24,269 nucleotides of DNA from Cryomorphaceae bacterium (GTDB taxonomy: Bacteria; Bacteroidota; Bacteroidia; Flavobacteriales; UBA7312), in the NCBI GenBank assembly GCA_018608925.1, contig JABAYQ010000084.1:1-24269 (forward strand). The letters run 5' to 3'. The first letter of the stretch is position 1. Every line of letters starts with the position of its first letter. This document shows positions 15,630 to 23,628 of the stretch, piece by piece. Made by a program: the position numbers and the translations under genes. The notes under the pieces are model-generated. The model made no database searches and was not told the DNA's origin. It saw nothing but the letters and a program-made list of their open reading frames with translations.

Positions 15630-15657
15630 CAAAGGTATGATTTTAGTTCTAATTGAA
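15630..15657 (-). promoter_or_regulatory. Putative promoter of the DUF4175-ybeY-mnmG cluster
   Basis: On the minus strand TACCTTTG (15637 to 15630) matches TAnnTTTG exactly. Seventeen bases further upstream is TTC (15657-15655), one base off the TTG -33 element. The -7 box ends 5 bases from the GTG start, so the transcript would have almost no leader. Confidence 0.5.
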
Positions 15658-15661
15658 CACT

Positions 15662-15690
15662 TTGTCATATTTGATTAAAATGTATCTTTG
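15662..15690 (+). promoter_or_regulatory. Bacteroidota sigma-A promoter of gltX
   Basis: TTG (15662-15664), 18 bases, then TATCTTTG (15683-15690): both elements match the Bacteroidota consensus. The gltX ATG follows 21 bases after the -7 box, which leaves a leader of roughly 15 bases. It is divergent from the DUF4175 promoter in the same 86-bp gap. Confidence 0.75.
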
Positions 15691-15711
15691 GCTCCACAAA
15701 AATAGACATCT

Positions 15712-17220
15712 ATGGATAAGGTAAGAGTTCGATTTGCACCTAGCCCGACAGGGCCATTGCACATGGGAGGTGTTCGTACGGCATTATATAATTATTTATT
15801 TGCCAAGAAACACGGAGGAGATTTCATTCTTCGAATAGAAGATACGGATCAAAACAGATATGTGCCAGGAGCAGAACAATATATTGTTGAGTCTTTAGAT
15901 TGGTGTAAGATTATAGTTGATGAAGGAATAGGTAAAGCTGGAGATTTAGGCCCTTACAGACAATCGGACAGAAAGCATATGTATAAAGAATATTCCGATC
16001 TGTTATTAGAAAGCGGCAATGCTTACATCGCTTTTGATACTACAGAAGAACTTGACCAGATGCGTGAAAGAATGAAAAACGCAGGGGTTCCTTCTCCTCA
16101 ATACAACGCTATTACCAGAACTTCGATGCAGAACTCTTTGTCTTTATCTGAAGACGAAGTACAAGCTAGACTTGATAAAAACGAACCTTATGTTGTTCGT
16201 GTTAAAATGCCTAGAAACGAAGAAGTAAAATTTAAAGATATTATTAGAGGATGGGTTGTGGTAAACACAAACAATCTAGACGATAAGGTTATTTTTAAAT
16301 CGGACGGCATGCCTACATATCACCTTGCAAATGTGGTAGACGATTATTTAATGAAAATATCTCATGTTATTAGAGGTGAAGAGTGGTTGCCATCGGCACC
16401 ATTACACATATTATTATATCGATTTTTTGATTGGAAAGCTCCAGAATTTGCTCATTTACCCCTTATTTTAAAGCCCGATGGTAATGGTAAGCTAAGCAAA
16501 AGAGACGGAGATCGTTTAGGCTTTCCAGTGTTTCCTATAGAGTGGAAAAACCCAGAAACAGGAGATGTTTCTAAAGGATATCGTGAAGAAGGATATTTTA
16601 AAGAAGCATTTACTAATATGTTAGCCTTTTTGGGCTGGAACCCTGGCACTACTCAAGAGATTTTTTCTATGGACGAACTGATAGAATCGTTTAGTTTAGA
16701 AAGAGTCGGCAAGGCAGGTGCTAAATTTGATTTCGACAAAACAAAATGGTTTAACCAGCAGTACTTGAGGGCTAAAGACGGACAAGAATTATCCGATTTG
16801 GTTTCTCCCTTATTCCAAGAAAAAGTGAGTGATGCTGATTTAGCTGTTATTTGTGAGTTAATGAAAGAAAGAGCCACTTTTGCTAAAGATATTTTTAACG
16901 AAAGCACCTTCTTTTTTGAAGCTCCATTAGAGTACGATGAAAAAACGCTTCGTAAGAAATGGAAAGAATCAACCCCAGATATTCTAAATCAATTAATAGA
17001 GATACTAGATTCTATTTCTAGTTTTGACCCTTTAACTATAGAAACTACATTTAAAAGTTTTTTAGAAGAGAAAGAGCTAGGATTTGGTGCTGTTTTGCCA
17101 AACTTTAGATTAGCAATTACTGGCCTAGGAATGGGTCCTTCTATGTTTCACATTTGTTCTATACTAGGCAAAGAAGAGGTTATTAAAAGGTTGCGATTAG
17201 CAATTGAAAGAAACGCATAA
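15712..17220 (+). CDS. gltX: Glutamyl-tRNA synthetase
   Basis: A 502-residue class I aminoacyl-tRNA synthetase that charges tRNA-Glu. The ATP-site signature HIGH appears as PTGPLHMGGVRTALYNYLFA near the N-terminus, followed by FILRIEDTDQ. The KMSKS motif is GKLSKRDGDR at about residue 260. The long insertion and the phrase DGDRLGFPVFP after KMSKS are as in other Bacteroidota GltX proteins, and the length is normal. A C-terminal helical anticodon-binding domain is present (GKAGAKFDFDKTKWFNQQYL onward). The start ATG lies a short distance after a consensus promoter and gives the standard N-terminus VRVRFAPSPTG. folB starts immediately after its stop. Confidence 0.97.
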   Translation: MDKVRVRFAPSPTGPLHMGGVRTALYNYLFAKKHGGDFILRIEDTDQNRYVPGAEQYIVESLDWCKIIVDEGIGKAGDLGPYRQSDRKHMYKEYSDLLLESGNAYIAFDTTEELDQMRERMKNAGVPSPQYNAITRTSMQNSLSLSEDEVQARLDKNEPYVVRVKMPRNEEVKFKDIIRGWVVVNTNNLDDKVIFKSDGMPTYHLANVVDDYLMKISHVIRGEEWLPSAPLHILLYRFFDWKAPEFAHLPLILKPDGNGKLSKRDGDRLGFPVFPIEWKNPETGDVSKGYREEGYFKEAFTNMLAFLGWNPGTTQEIFSMDELIESFSLERVGKAGAKFDFDKTKWFNQQYLRAKDGQELSDLVSPLFQEKVSDADLAVICELMKERATFAKDIFNESTFFFEAPLEYDEKTLRKKWKESTPDILNQLIEILDSISSFDPLTIETTFKSFLEEKELGFGAVLPNFRLAITGLGMGPSMFHICSILGKEEVIKRLRLAIERNA

Positions 17221-17583
17221 ATGGGAATAATTTCTGTAAAAGGTATAAGACTTTATAGCCACCATGGTTGTTTGCCCCAAGAAACGCTTATTGGCTCTGA
17301 TTACATTGTTGATGTAGACATTGAGACAGACTTGCTGGCTAGCGCTTTATCCGATGATTTGTCTAAAACAATAGACTATGTGGTGGTTAATCAAGTGGTG
17401 CAAGAAGAGATGGATGTGCCATCTAAGCTATTAGAAACGGTTGCTCTTAGAATTATTAATCGCCTTACAACTCTTCATTCTGAAATAGAGTATTTAGCGC
17501 TAAGTATTTCTAAATTAAACCCTCCAATAAATGGGGATGTAGAGCGCGTTACCATTAAAGAGATTTATAAAAAGCTTGTATAA
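17221..17583 (+). CDS. folB: Dihydroneopterin aldolase FolB
   Basis: A 120-residue FolB, which converts 7,8-dihydroneopterin to 6-hydroxymethyl-7,8-dihydropterin and glycolaldehyde in folate synthesis. It is a small octamer-forming tunnelling-fold enzyme. Visible features are IRLYSHHGCLPQE with the conserved pterin-binding-region Glu at residue 21, KTIDYVVVNQVV with the conserved Tyr at about 54, LLETVALRIINRL, and ISKLNPPI with the catalytic Lys at about 100. The length is that of the family. The ATG directly follows the gltX TAA, so they share a transcript. Folate supply also feeds the MnmG reaction encoded on the other side of gltX, but that is only a metabolic link. Confidence 0.94.
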   Translation: MGIISVKGIRLYSHHGCLPQETLIGSDYIVDVDIETDLLASALSDDLSKTIDYVVVNQVVQEEMDVPSKLLETVALRIINRLTTLHSEIEYLALSISKLNPPINGDVERVTIKEIYKKLV

Positions 17584-17619
17584 CTCAACAAAAAAGTATT
17601 AAATTCGCCATCCTTTAAT

Positions 17620-17690
17620 GGTCTCGTGGCCGAGTGGCTAGGCAGTGGTCTGCAAAACCATCTACAGCGGTTCGAATCCGCTCGAGACCT
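17620..17690 (+). tRNA. tRNA-Cys (anticodon GCA)
   Basis: A 71-nt cloverleaf folds by hand: acceptor 17620-17626 pairs perfectly with 17683-17689, D stem 17629-17631 with 17641-17643, anticodon stem 17645-17649 with 17657-17661, and T stem 17666-17670 with 17678-17682. Anticodon GCA is at 17652-17654, and the discriminator is T at 17690, the Cys identity base. The next three bases are CCA, so the 3' end may be genomically encoded, or this may be chance. It lies 36 bp after folB and is followed by a strong terminator. Confidence 0.95.
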
Positions 17691-17692
17691 CC

Positions 17693-17732
17693 AAAAAGAC
17701 CTGTTTTTTAACGAAAACAGGTCTTTTTTTTT
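17693..17732 (+). terminator. Strong Rho-independent terminator after tRNA-Cys
   Basis: An inverted repeat of about 15 bp (17693-17707 with 17714-17728) with core AGACCTG/CAGGTCT, loop TTAACG, ends in a run of nine T residues at 17724-17732. It begins right at the tRNA 3' end and closes the gltX-folB-tRNA-Cys transcript. The A-run/T-run arms make it potentially bidirectional. Confidence 0.92.
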
Positions 17733-17813
17733 CAATGAGACAGATTTAATAGGTTGATTTTCAGTTGATTGATTTCCAGTTTTTTCTCTGCATTTTTCTT
17801 TTCTTATTCACAC

Positions 17814-17844
17814 TTGAATTGTGAGTGATTATTTCTTATCTTTG
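17814..17844 (+). promoter_or_regulatory. Bacteroidota sigma-A promoter of the SprB-like/PorP-SprF gene pair
   Basis: TTG (17814-17816), 20 bases, then TATCTTTG (17837-17844), a full match to the consensus. It lies inside the upstream extension of the open frame, which argues that translation starts at the ATG at 17867 and not at 17825. Confidence 0.72.
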
Positions 17845-17866
17845 GTTTCCAACCTTAACCTTTCAA

Positions 17867-20800
17867 ATGTTTACAAGATTTTTTGTACTTATTGTTTTGA
17901 TTTCACATGGCTTTACGGCCTTGGCTCAGACGTATATGTCTTCTTCTGCATCTAGTAATAACGACCCTAATTCTGAAGTGATTGCAAGAGTTAATTTCGG
18001 CTCCTTGCCATTTGGATCTGAAGACATTAATAACCCTTCTTTAAACGGATTGCTAAACGCCACATGCACGGGCTATAGTGATTTTACCACAGGCAATAAC
18101 TCTAACTTGGATGGGAACCTAACTAATACACAGTTTTCTACAGGAGTAGTAAAAAGTCAAACTTATTTTTTGCAGGTAGTTGGAGATTTCTGCTCCAGTA
18201 ATTTTTCCAATATCGGCACCCCTAATAGGGCAATAAAAGTTTTTGTTGATTTTAATGACGACGGAGACTTCACTGATGCTGGAGAACAAGTTTATGTTTC
18301 TAGTGATACGGACGGTTACCAACAAGTAGATAACCCTGTTTTTAATACAAGTTTCGACATTCCTTTAACTGCGGTAGTAGGAGAGTTAAGAATGCGTATT
18401 GTTTATAGAAGAGTAGGAACGTCTACTTTTGTTTGGGGCATACCAAACCTTGGATCAACAGGAACTTATCCTAGAGGAGAAACTGAAGACTATACCTTAG
18501 TTGTAACAGGATACATTGATCAAATTACACCTACTAGCGTGGCTTGTGATGGATCTGTTGACGGACAGCTGGCAATTACACCAAATGTAGCCGCTCCTGT
18601 TGGGGTAGAGTTTTCAATTAACGGACTTGTTGGCCCTTGGACTTCCGATTTAAATTATACTAATTTACCAGCTGGTGTTTACGATGTTTGGGCCAGAGAT
18701 GCTGCTTTAGCGCCACAATATGTTTACGAGCAGTATCAGGTAACAATAGACGCTCCAACACCAGTTACGTTTAACGGCTTAGTAACTTCTAATTTTAATG
18801 GACAAGATATTTCTTGTGCAGCAGCAGCTGACGGAGAACTAACAATAACAGCATTTGGGGGAGACCCTACTTCTTTTACTTATCAATATACCGATCAATT
18901 AACCGGAACCACGAATGTTTCTGCAACAAACGTTATACAAAACCTAGGTGCTGATATTTATGACATTGTAGTAATTGACGCATTGGGCTGTGAGTCTGCT
19001 TCTTTATCCTATCAACTTGAAGCTCCATCACCAATATTCATTTCTAATGTAGAAGTTACATCTGATTACAATGGTTTTGAGATAAGCTGTTTTAACGCCT
19101 GTGATGCTGAGCTTACTATTACTGCTAGTGGAGGTTCTGCTCCATATAATTATTCCGTTAACGGATTTAGCAATGGCAACAACAACGTATTTTCTTCTGT
19201 CTGCTCAGGAAATGCTTCCGTATCGATTATGGATGTCAATAACTGTGTGTTAATTACTAATTTTCCGGTTGCCGAGCCTACTTTAGTTCAGATAACTAAT
19301 GTGTCGATTACATCCGATTATAATGGGAATGATGTTAGCTGTTTTAATGCTTCAGATGCTAGTATCTCTATTGACGCTAGCGGAGGCGCTTCTAATTATA
19401 CTTACAGCATAAATGGCGGATTAACTTTTCCTTACGCCATTAATACTATTAATTCTTTGTCAGCAGGAGTTTATTCTGTAGTTGCTCAGGATGCAAACGG
19501 ATGTCAGTCAGCTGCTTTCAACCTTAATATATCACAGCCTTTAGCTCTTGATTTTGATCCTATTATTAATACCATCCCTATAAGTTGTAACGGATTAATT
19601 GATGGACAAATTAGCGTACAGGCAAATGGAGGAACGCCTAATTATTCTTATTCTATAGATAATGGCTCTACTTTTCAAAGTTCTGGTGTTTTTAACGGAC
19701 TTTTCTCTACTAATTACTCAGTAGTTGTTCAAGACCAAAATAACTGTACCCAAACTACTAATTACAATCTTGCTCAACCTCAAGTCGTAAGCTTTAACGC
19801 TTCGGTTGTTTCAGACTACCTTGGATATAACGTTAGCTGTTTTGAATCGAACGATGCAACCATTTCTGTTGTTGCTCAAGGAGGTTCGGGCAACTATATG
19901 TTAGAAATAAATTCTAGCGGTTTATTTGATCCTATTCCTTTAGATAACCAAATAGATAATTTTTCAGCAGGAAGCTATTCTATGGTAGTCTCGGATCAGA
20001 ATAACTGTTTGTCTGGAACTCAAAATATTAGCGTTACAGAGCCTAATCAATTGCAAATAGTAGATGTTGTAGAAACATCTTCGATAAGCTGTTTTGCCAG
20101 TTCTGATGGAGAGCTTACAATTAGCGCTCAAGGGGGTGCAGGAAGCTATTCTTATTTCGTTGCTTCTCTTTATGCTAGCACCAATCAAAATCCTTACTCA
20201 GTAAATAATCTTTCTGCAAACACATTTGACATTACCGTTGTTGATCAAAACGGTTGTGTTTCTGACCCTGTAAACCAGCTGCTAGATCAGCCGTCCATAT
20301 TGCAGTCAAATCTTTCTACCACCAATTTAGGATGTAGTGGACAAGATATAGGAGGTGCTTCTATTTCGGTAAGCGGAGGAACGCCTTCTTATTCTATAGT
20401 ATGGTCTAATAACGAAACATCTAACTCCATTACTAACTTAGTAGCGGGAGCTTATTCGGTTAATATTTCCGATGATAACGATTGCGAGCTAGATTTAGTC
20501 TTTCAAATTACAGAGCCTCAACTTCAAAGCACTACTACAGAAATTATATGTTACGGACAGAATCAGGGACAAATTTCGGTGACTCTTCAGAATGCAAATC
20601 CTGCTTCTGTGTATCAATTTTTGTGGGACGACCCTAATGCCCAAACTACTATTAATGCAACAAATTTAGGAGCAGGCGTGTACACTTTAACTGCCACAGA
20701 CCAGTTTGGCTGTGAATTAATATTAACAGAGTTTATCGATCAGCCAGATAGCATGAACGTATTTGTTGATCATACTGCTATTTGTGCAGATAGTCCGATT

Positions 20801-21478
20801 GCCAAAGCGACGGTATTTGCTTCTGGAGGACTTAGCCCATACAACTATTTATGGAGTACGGCAGAGGTGAGCCAACAAATTGAAATATCCATAGCAAATA
20901 GTTACTCGGTAATAGTAACGGATGACAAAAACTGTCAACAACAAGTAGACTTTAATATTGACCCTTTAAGTTTAATGGATATTAGCTTTGTTACCACAAA
21001 CCCTTCTTGTAGAGACAATGTAGATGGTCAAATTTCTGCTGATGTAATAGGCGGATACGCTCCTTATCAATTCTCATGGTCTAATAACTCTGAAGAACAA
21101 GATCTTTTAAGAGTTGGTGAAGGAACATATTCTTTAAACGTAACTGATGACAATGGTTGCATTACTACTTTTACAACGACCATTTTCGGAGAAAGCCAAA
21201 GTTGTTTGTATGTATATTCTGCTTTTTCTCCTAACGGAGATCAAAACAACGATTATTGGCATATAGACAATATAGAGCTTTATCCGGACGCATTAGTAGA
21301 AGTGTTTAATCGATGGGGCGACAGAGTATATTCCAATAAGAGGTACACTAACTCTTGGGATACCGCTTGGAACGGAACCTTTAACAATAACATACTACCA
21401 TCGGCTACATATTATTATGTAATAACCTTACATAATGATGAAGAGCCATATGTTGGTACAGTAACCATAGTTAGATAA
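17867..21478 (+). CDS. T9SS-exported SprB-repeat surface protein with GEVED domain and type B sorting domain
   Basis: A 1203-residue secreted protein. The signal peptide is about residues 1-21 (MFTRFFVLIVLISHGFTALA). The ATG at 17867 is preferred over 17825 because it starts the signal peptide and follows a consensus promoter. Residues ~118-215 are a GEVED-type domain (VFVDFNDDGDFTDAGE, RMRIVYRR, PRGETEDYTLVV). Then come about 11 SprB-type Ig-like repeats, each with a Cys near the start, a GG...Y.Y or GG...F.W middle and AGxYxVxVxDxxxC. Residues ~1112-1203 form the gliding-motility-associated type B C-terminal sorting domain: FSPNGDQNNDYW, VEVFNRWGDRVY, TAWNGTFNNN, ATYYYVITL. This marks export and surface attachment through T9SS. 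SprB is the mobile gliding adhesin of Flavobacterium; whether this shorter protein is a gliding adhesin is not shown. Its stop overlaps the PorP/SprF gene start (TAATG). Confidence 0.92.
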   Translation: MFTRFFVLIVLISHGFTALAQTYMSSSASSNNDPNSEVIARVNFGSLPFGSEDINNPSLNGLLNATCTGYSDFTTGNNSNLDGNLTNTQFSTGVVKSQTYFLQVVGDFCSSNFSNIGTPNRAIKVFVDFNDDGDFTDAGEQVYVSSDTDGYQQVDNPVFNTSFDIPLTAVVGELRMRIVYRRVGTSTFVWGIPNLGSTGTYPRGETEDYTLVVTGYIDQITPTSVACDGSVDGQLAITPNVAAPVGVEFSINGLVGPWTSDLNYTNLPAGVYDVWARDAALAPQYVYEQYQVTIDAPTPVTFNGLVTSNFNGQDISCAAAADGELTITAFGGDPTSFTYQYTDQLTGTTNVSATNVIQNLGADIYDIVVIDALGCESASLSYQLEAPSPIFISNVEVTSDYNGFEISCFNACDAELTITASGGSAPYNYSVNGFSNGNNNVFSSVCSGNASVSIMDVNNCVLITNFPVAEPTLVQITNVSITSDYNGNDVSCFNASDASISIDASGGASNYTYSINGGLTFPYAINTINSLSAGVYSVVAQDANGCQSAAFNLNISQPLALDFDPIINTIPISCNGLIDGQISVQANGGTPNYSYSIDNGSTFQSSGVFNGLFSTNYSVVVQDQNNCTQTTNYNLAQPQVVSFNASVVSDYLGYNVSCFESNDATISVVAQGGSGNYMLEINSSGLFDPIPLDNQIDNFSAGSYSMVVSDQNNCLSGTQNISVTEPNQLQIVDVVETSSISCFASSDGELTISAQGGAGSYSYFVASLYASTNQNPYSVNNLSANTFDITVVDQNGCVSDPVNQLLDQPSILQSNLSTTNLGCSGQDIGGASISVSGGTPSYSIVWSNNETSNSITNLVAGAYSVNISDDNDCELDLVFQITEPQLQSTTTEIICYGQNQGQISVTLQNANPASVYQFLWDDPNAQTTINATNLGAGVYTLTATDQFGCELILTEFIDQPDSMNVFVDHTAICADSPIAKATVFASGGLSPYNYLWSTAEVSQQIEISIANSYSVIVTDDKNCQQQVDFNIDPLSLMDISFVTTNPSCRDNVDGQISADVIGGYAPYQFSWSNNSEEQDLLRVGEGTYSLNVTDDNGCITTFTTTIFGESQSCLYVYSAFSPNGDQNNDYWHIDNIELYPDALVEVFNRWGDRVYSNKRYTNSWDTAWNGTFNNNILPSATYYYVITLHNDEEPYVGTVTIVR
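18516..21198 (+). repeat. About 11 tandem SprB-type protein repeats (~65-90 residues each)
   Basis: Within the surface-protein gene I count 11 repeat units by their opening Cys block (e.g. DISCAAAADGELTI, EISCFNACDAELTI, DVSCFNASDASISI, NVSCFESNDATISV) and closing xDxxxC. Units 1, 2, 3 and 5 end in a related linker (TSNFNG, TSDYNG, TSDYNG, VSDYLG) leading into units 2, 3, 4 and 6. Later units are shorter and use a YxxxW core (e.g. YSIVWSNNE, YNYLWSTAE, YQFSWSNNS). The repeats have diverged at DNA level, so they are old rather than recent duplications. Confidence 0.8.
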
Positions 21479-22392
21479 TGAAAAAAATCATTTGCATATT
21501 TATATTGATTTTACCGCTTTTATCAAGCGGTCAGCAACTTCCGTTGTATAGTCAGTATATGTTAAATGATTTTGCCATTAACCCAGCTCTTGCCGGTTCT
21601 AAGTCCTATTCTCCTCTTCGATTAAATGTAAGAAATCAGTGGGCAGGACTGGGTGCTTCTGCTCCCCTAACAAACACCTTAAGTTTTCATGCCCCCCTTC
21701 GCGATGGCCAATTTGGATTAGGAGGAACTGTGTTTCAAGAAAAAACTGGGCCTTATAGTCAGTTCGGATTAATGTTTTCTTATGCTTACCATATAAAACT
21801 AAGTAACTCTAACTCTACTAGACTATCTTTAGGGGCGTCTGCAATGCTTACTCAACATAGCCTAAACCAAGACGAATTAGAGTTTAAAAACCCTGATCCT
21901 GGCTTCGAGTCTGGTGTTGTTTCTAGTTTAGCTCCAGACGCTTCTTTCGGAGCAATGCTTCAAAGCCCTAGTTATTATATAGGTGGAGCTATTCATCAAC
22001 TTTTCGAAACTACTTTTAGAGAAGCATCATCCAATATTTTTGGTGATAACGATCAGGTTAGGCACTATATACTTAATGGAGGGTTTAAATACTTCATTAG
22101 TAACGATGTTTTTTTAGAGCCATCTTTTTTCATTAAAACAATAGAGGGAGGCCCTGTTCAGCTAGATGTTAACGCACGCTTGGTTCTTGATAAGTTCTGG
22201 ACTGGTGTTTCATTGCGAACTAGCAAATCAGTAGTTGCTCTTGTAGGGTTGGAAATAGGAAAGCTACAGTTTGGCTACGGCTTTGACCTAACCTTATCAT
22301 CGATTGGGAGTTATACTTCAGGTTCTCACGAAATCTCTTTAGGCTTCAATATTCCTCAAATGAGAAATAGAAGACACACGTATTATTGGTAA
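21478..22392 (+). CDS. PorP/SprF family type IX secretion outer-membrane protein
   Basis: A 304-residue outer-membrane beta-barrel of the PorP/SprF family. After a signal peptide (about residues 1-18, ending SSGQ) comes the family signature LPLYSQYMLNDFAINPALAGS, then RNQWAGLGASAPLTNTLSFHAP and repeated GLGG.../SLGASA beta-strand pairs. SprF-like proteins are encoded beside SprB-like cargo and are needed for its secretion or surface anchoring. The one-base overlap with the SprB-repeat gene and the cargo's type B sorting domain fit exactly this cargo-partner arrangement. I leave the symbol empty because a dozen or more paralogues of this family can occur in one genome, and this is probably a dedicated partner rather than PorP itself. 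Confidence 0.93.
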   Translation: MKKIICIFILILPLLSSGQQLPLYSQYMLNDFAINPALAGSKSYSPLRLNVRNQWAGLGASAPLTNTLSFHAPLRDGQFGLGGTVFQEKTGPYSQFGLMFSYAYHIKLSNSNSTRLSLGASAMLTQHSLNQDELEFKNPDPGFESGVVSSLAPDASFGAMLQSPSYYIGGAIHQLFETTFREASSNIFGDNDQVRHYILNGGFKYFISNDVFLEPSFFIKTIEGGPVQLDVNARLVLDKFWTGVSLRTSKSVVALVGLEIGKLQFGYGFDLTLSSIGSYTSGSHEISLGFNIPQMRNRRHTYYW

Positions 22393-22417
22393 GCCTTTCT
22401 TTTTTAAATTACATTTG
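22386..22417 (+). promoter_or_regulatory. Putative sigma-A promoter of the FAD oxidoreductase gene
   Basis: TTG (22386-22388), 21 bases, then TACATTTG (22410-22417), matching both promoter elements. The -33 element overlaps the last codons of the PorP/SprF gene. Transcription would start around 22424, about 20 bases before the TTG start codon. Confidence 0.6.
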
Positions 22418-22444
22418 TTTTCATAAATCAATCTCCCATTTCTC

Positions 22445-23500
22445 TTGAAATCAGTAGACTATATAATAGTTGGCCAAGGCTTAGCTGGCACTTTATTAGC
22501 TCACGACCTTATAGAACAAGGCCACACGCTTGTTGTTATAGATAAGGATATGAAAGCTAGTGCCTCTAAGGTGGCAGCTGGCTTATTTAACCCTGTTAGT
22601 ATGAAAAGATGCATTCCTACCTGGAATGCATCTGTTTTTTTGCCTTTTGCTATTGAGCGTTACCAACAATTAGAAAAAAAGTTAGACACATCCTTTTTAA
22701 ACTTAACCCCTGTGCTAAAGGTTTTTTCTAACGATGAGGTTAGCAAACAATGGAAAGTACAGTATAGTAATACTGATATAAACCAATATATCACCACCTT
22801 TAATAAAGAAGAGAAATTCTCTTATTTAAAAGACAGCAGCGGAACAGCTCAGATTGATCCGGCCGGAAACCTCGAGGTAAATAAGTTTCTTTCCAGCTCC
22901 AGAGAGTATTTTGAAAGTATAGATAGCTACATTAATGAGGTGTTCGACTACAAAGAGTTGAATCCCGAAACGGCTACTTATAAAGATATAGTTGGCCAAC
23001 GAGTAATTTTTTGCGAGGGCTTTAGGGTGCTCCAAAATCCTTTTTTCGATTTCTTACCTATACGGCCTACTAAAGGAGAGGTTATGAAAATCAGAATTCC
23101 TTCTCTAGAAAAGTTAGACTATATATTAAGTGCTGGTATATATGTCTTGCCTTTGGGTAGCTATGAGTATATAGTAGGGGCTACTTATAACCATAAAGAT
23201 ATGGATGACGTCGTTAGTGAGAGTGGCTTATCCTTTCTAATTGAGGGGCTAAACAAGATTTTAGAGGCAGATTATGAGCTTATTGACACCAATGCGGGGG
23301 TCAGACCAACGGTTAAAGACCGAAAACCACTGCTCGGCTTGCACCCTTTGTTGCCTAAATTAGGCGTTTTTAACGGCCTTGGAACAAGGGGTGTGTTGAT
23401 AGGACCTGGGCTTTCGGCCCAGTTTTGCACTAATTTAACAACAAATGCTAACAATAGTTTAGTGGCTGATAATGAGAGGGTTAGCAGGTTTTTTTGTTGA
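22445..23500 (+). CDS. FAD-dependent oxidoreductase of the D-amino-acid oxidase (DAO) superfamily
   Basis: A 351-residue flavoprotein. The FAD-binding Rossmann motif DYIIVGQGLAGTLLAHDLIEQG starts at residue 5, followed by VVIDKD and SKVAAGLFNPVSMKR, where DAO-family proteins contact the flavin. The C-terminal part has RPTKGEVMKI, VLPLGSYEYIVGATY, NAGVRPTVKDRKPLLG and NGLGTRGVLIGPGLSAQF, the closing FAD-binding signature. It resembles the oxidoreductase half of MnmC, but there is no methyltransferase domain and the substrate is unknown. The start is unusual: the frame has a stop at 22424-22426 and the only initiation codon before the Rossmann motif is TTG at 22445. There is no visible Shine-Dalgarno. 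It follows the PorP/SprF gene by 52 bp and has its own likely promoter, so it need not be functionally tied to it. Confidence 0.88.
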   Translation: MKSVDYIIVGQGLAGTLLAHDLIEQGHTLVVIDKDMKASASKVAAGLFNPVSMKRCIPTWNASVFLPFAIERYQQLEKKLDTSFLNLTPVLKVFSNDEVSKQWKVQYSNTDINQYITTFNKEEKFSYLKDSSGTAQIDPAGNLEVNKFLSSSREYFESIDSYINEVFDYKELNPETATYKDIVGQRVIFCEGFRVLQNPFFDFLPIRPTKGEVMKIRIPSLEKLDYILSAGIYVLPLGSYEYIVGATYNHKDMDDVVSESGLSFLIEGLNKILEADYELIDTNAGVRPTVKDRKPLLGLHPLLPKLGVFNGLGTRGVLIGPGLSAQFCTNLTTNANNSLVADNERVSRFFC

Positions 23501-23538
23501 TTTTTAGCTTAAATATTACCCCCTTTTTCAACACTTTC

Positions 23539-23568
23539 TTGTTAAGAATAACGAATTGATATTTTTTG
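23539..23568 (+). promoter_or_regulatory. Possible promoter of the beta-barrel protein gene
   Basis: TTG (23539-23541), 18 bases, then TATTTTTTG (23560-23568), which is one base longer than TAnnTTTG. The imperfect -7 makes this a tentative call. It leaves a leader of about 55 bases that is A/T-rich near the start codon. Confidence 0.35.
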
Positions 23569-23628
23569 GTAGTTTCCATAAAAAATTGCAACTTGCGGCC
23601 GTTATTAACCAATTTTAACTAATTTATT

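Noticed and set aside
17754..17779. Two near-identical 11-bp direct repeats (TTGATTTTCAG / TTGATTTCCAG)
   Set aside because: Only two short imperfect copies in AT-rich intergenic DNA, upstream of the promoter by more than 30 bp; not distinguishable from chance.
17825..17866. Longer N-terminus of the SprB-like protein starting at the ORF's first start codon at 17825
   Set aside because: The extension overlaps a full promoter match (-7 box 17837-17844) and places extra residues ahead of a clean signal peptide that starts at the ATG at 17867.
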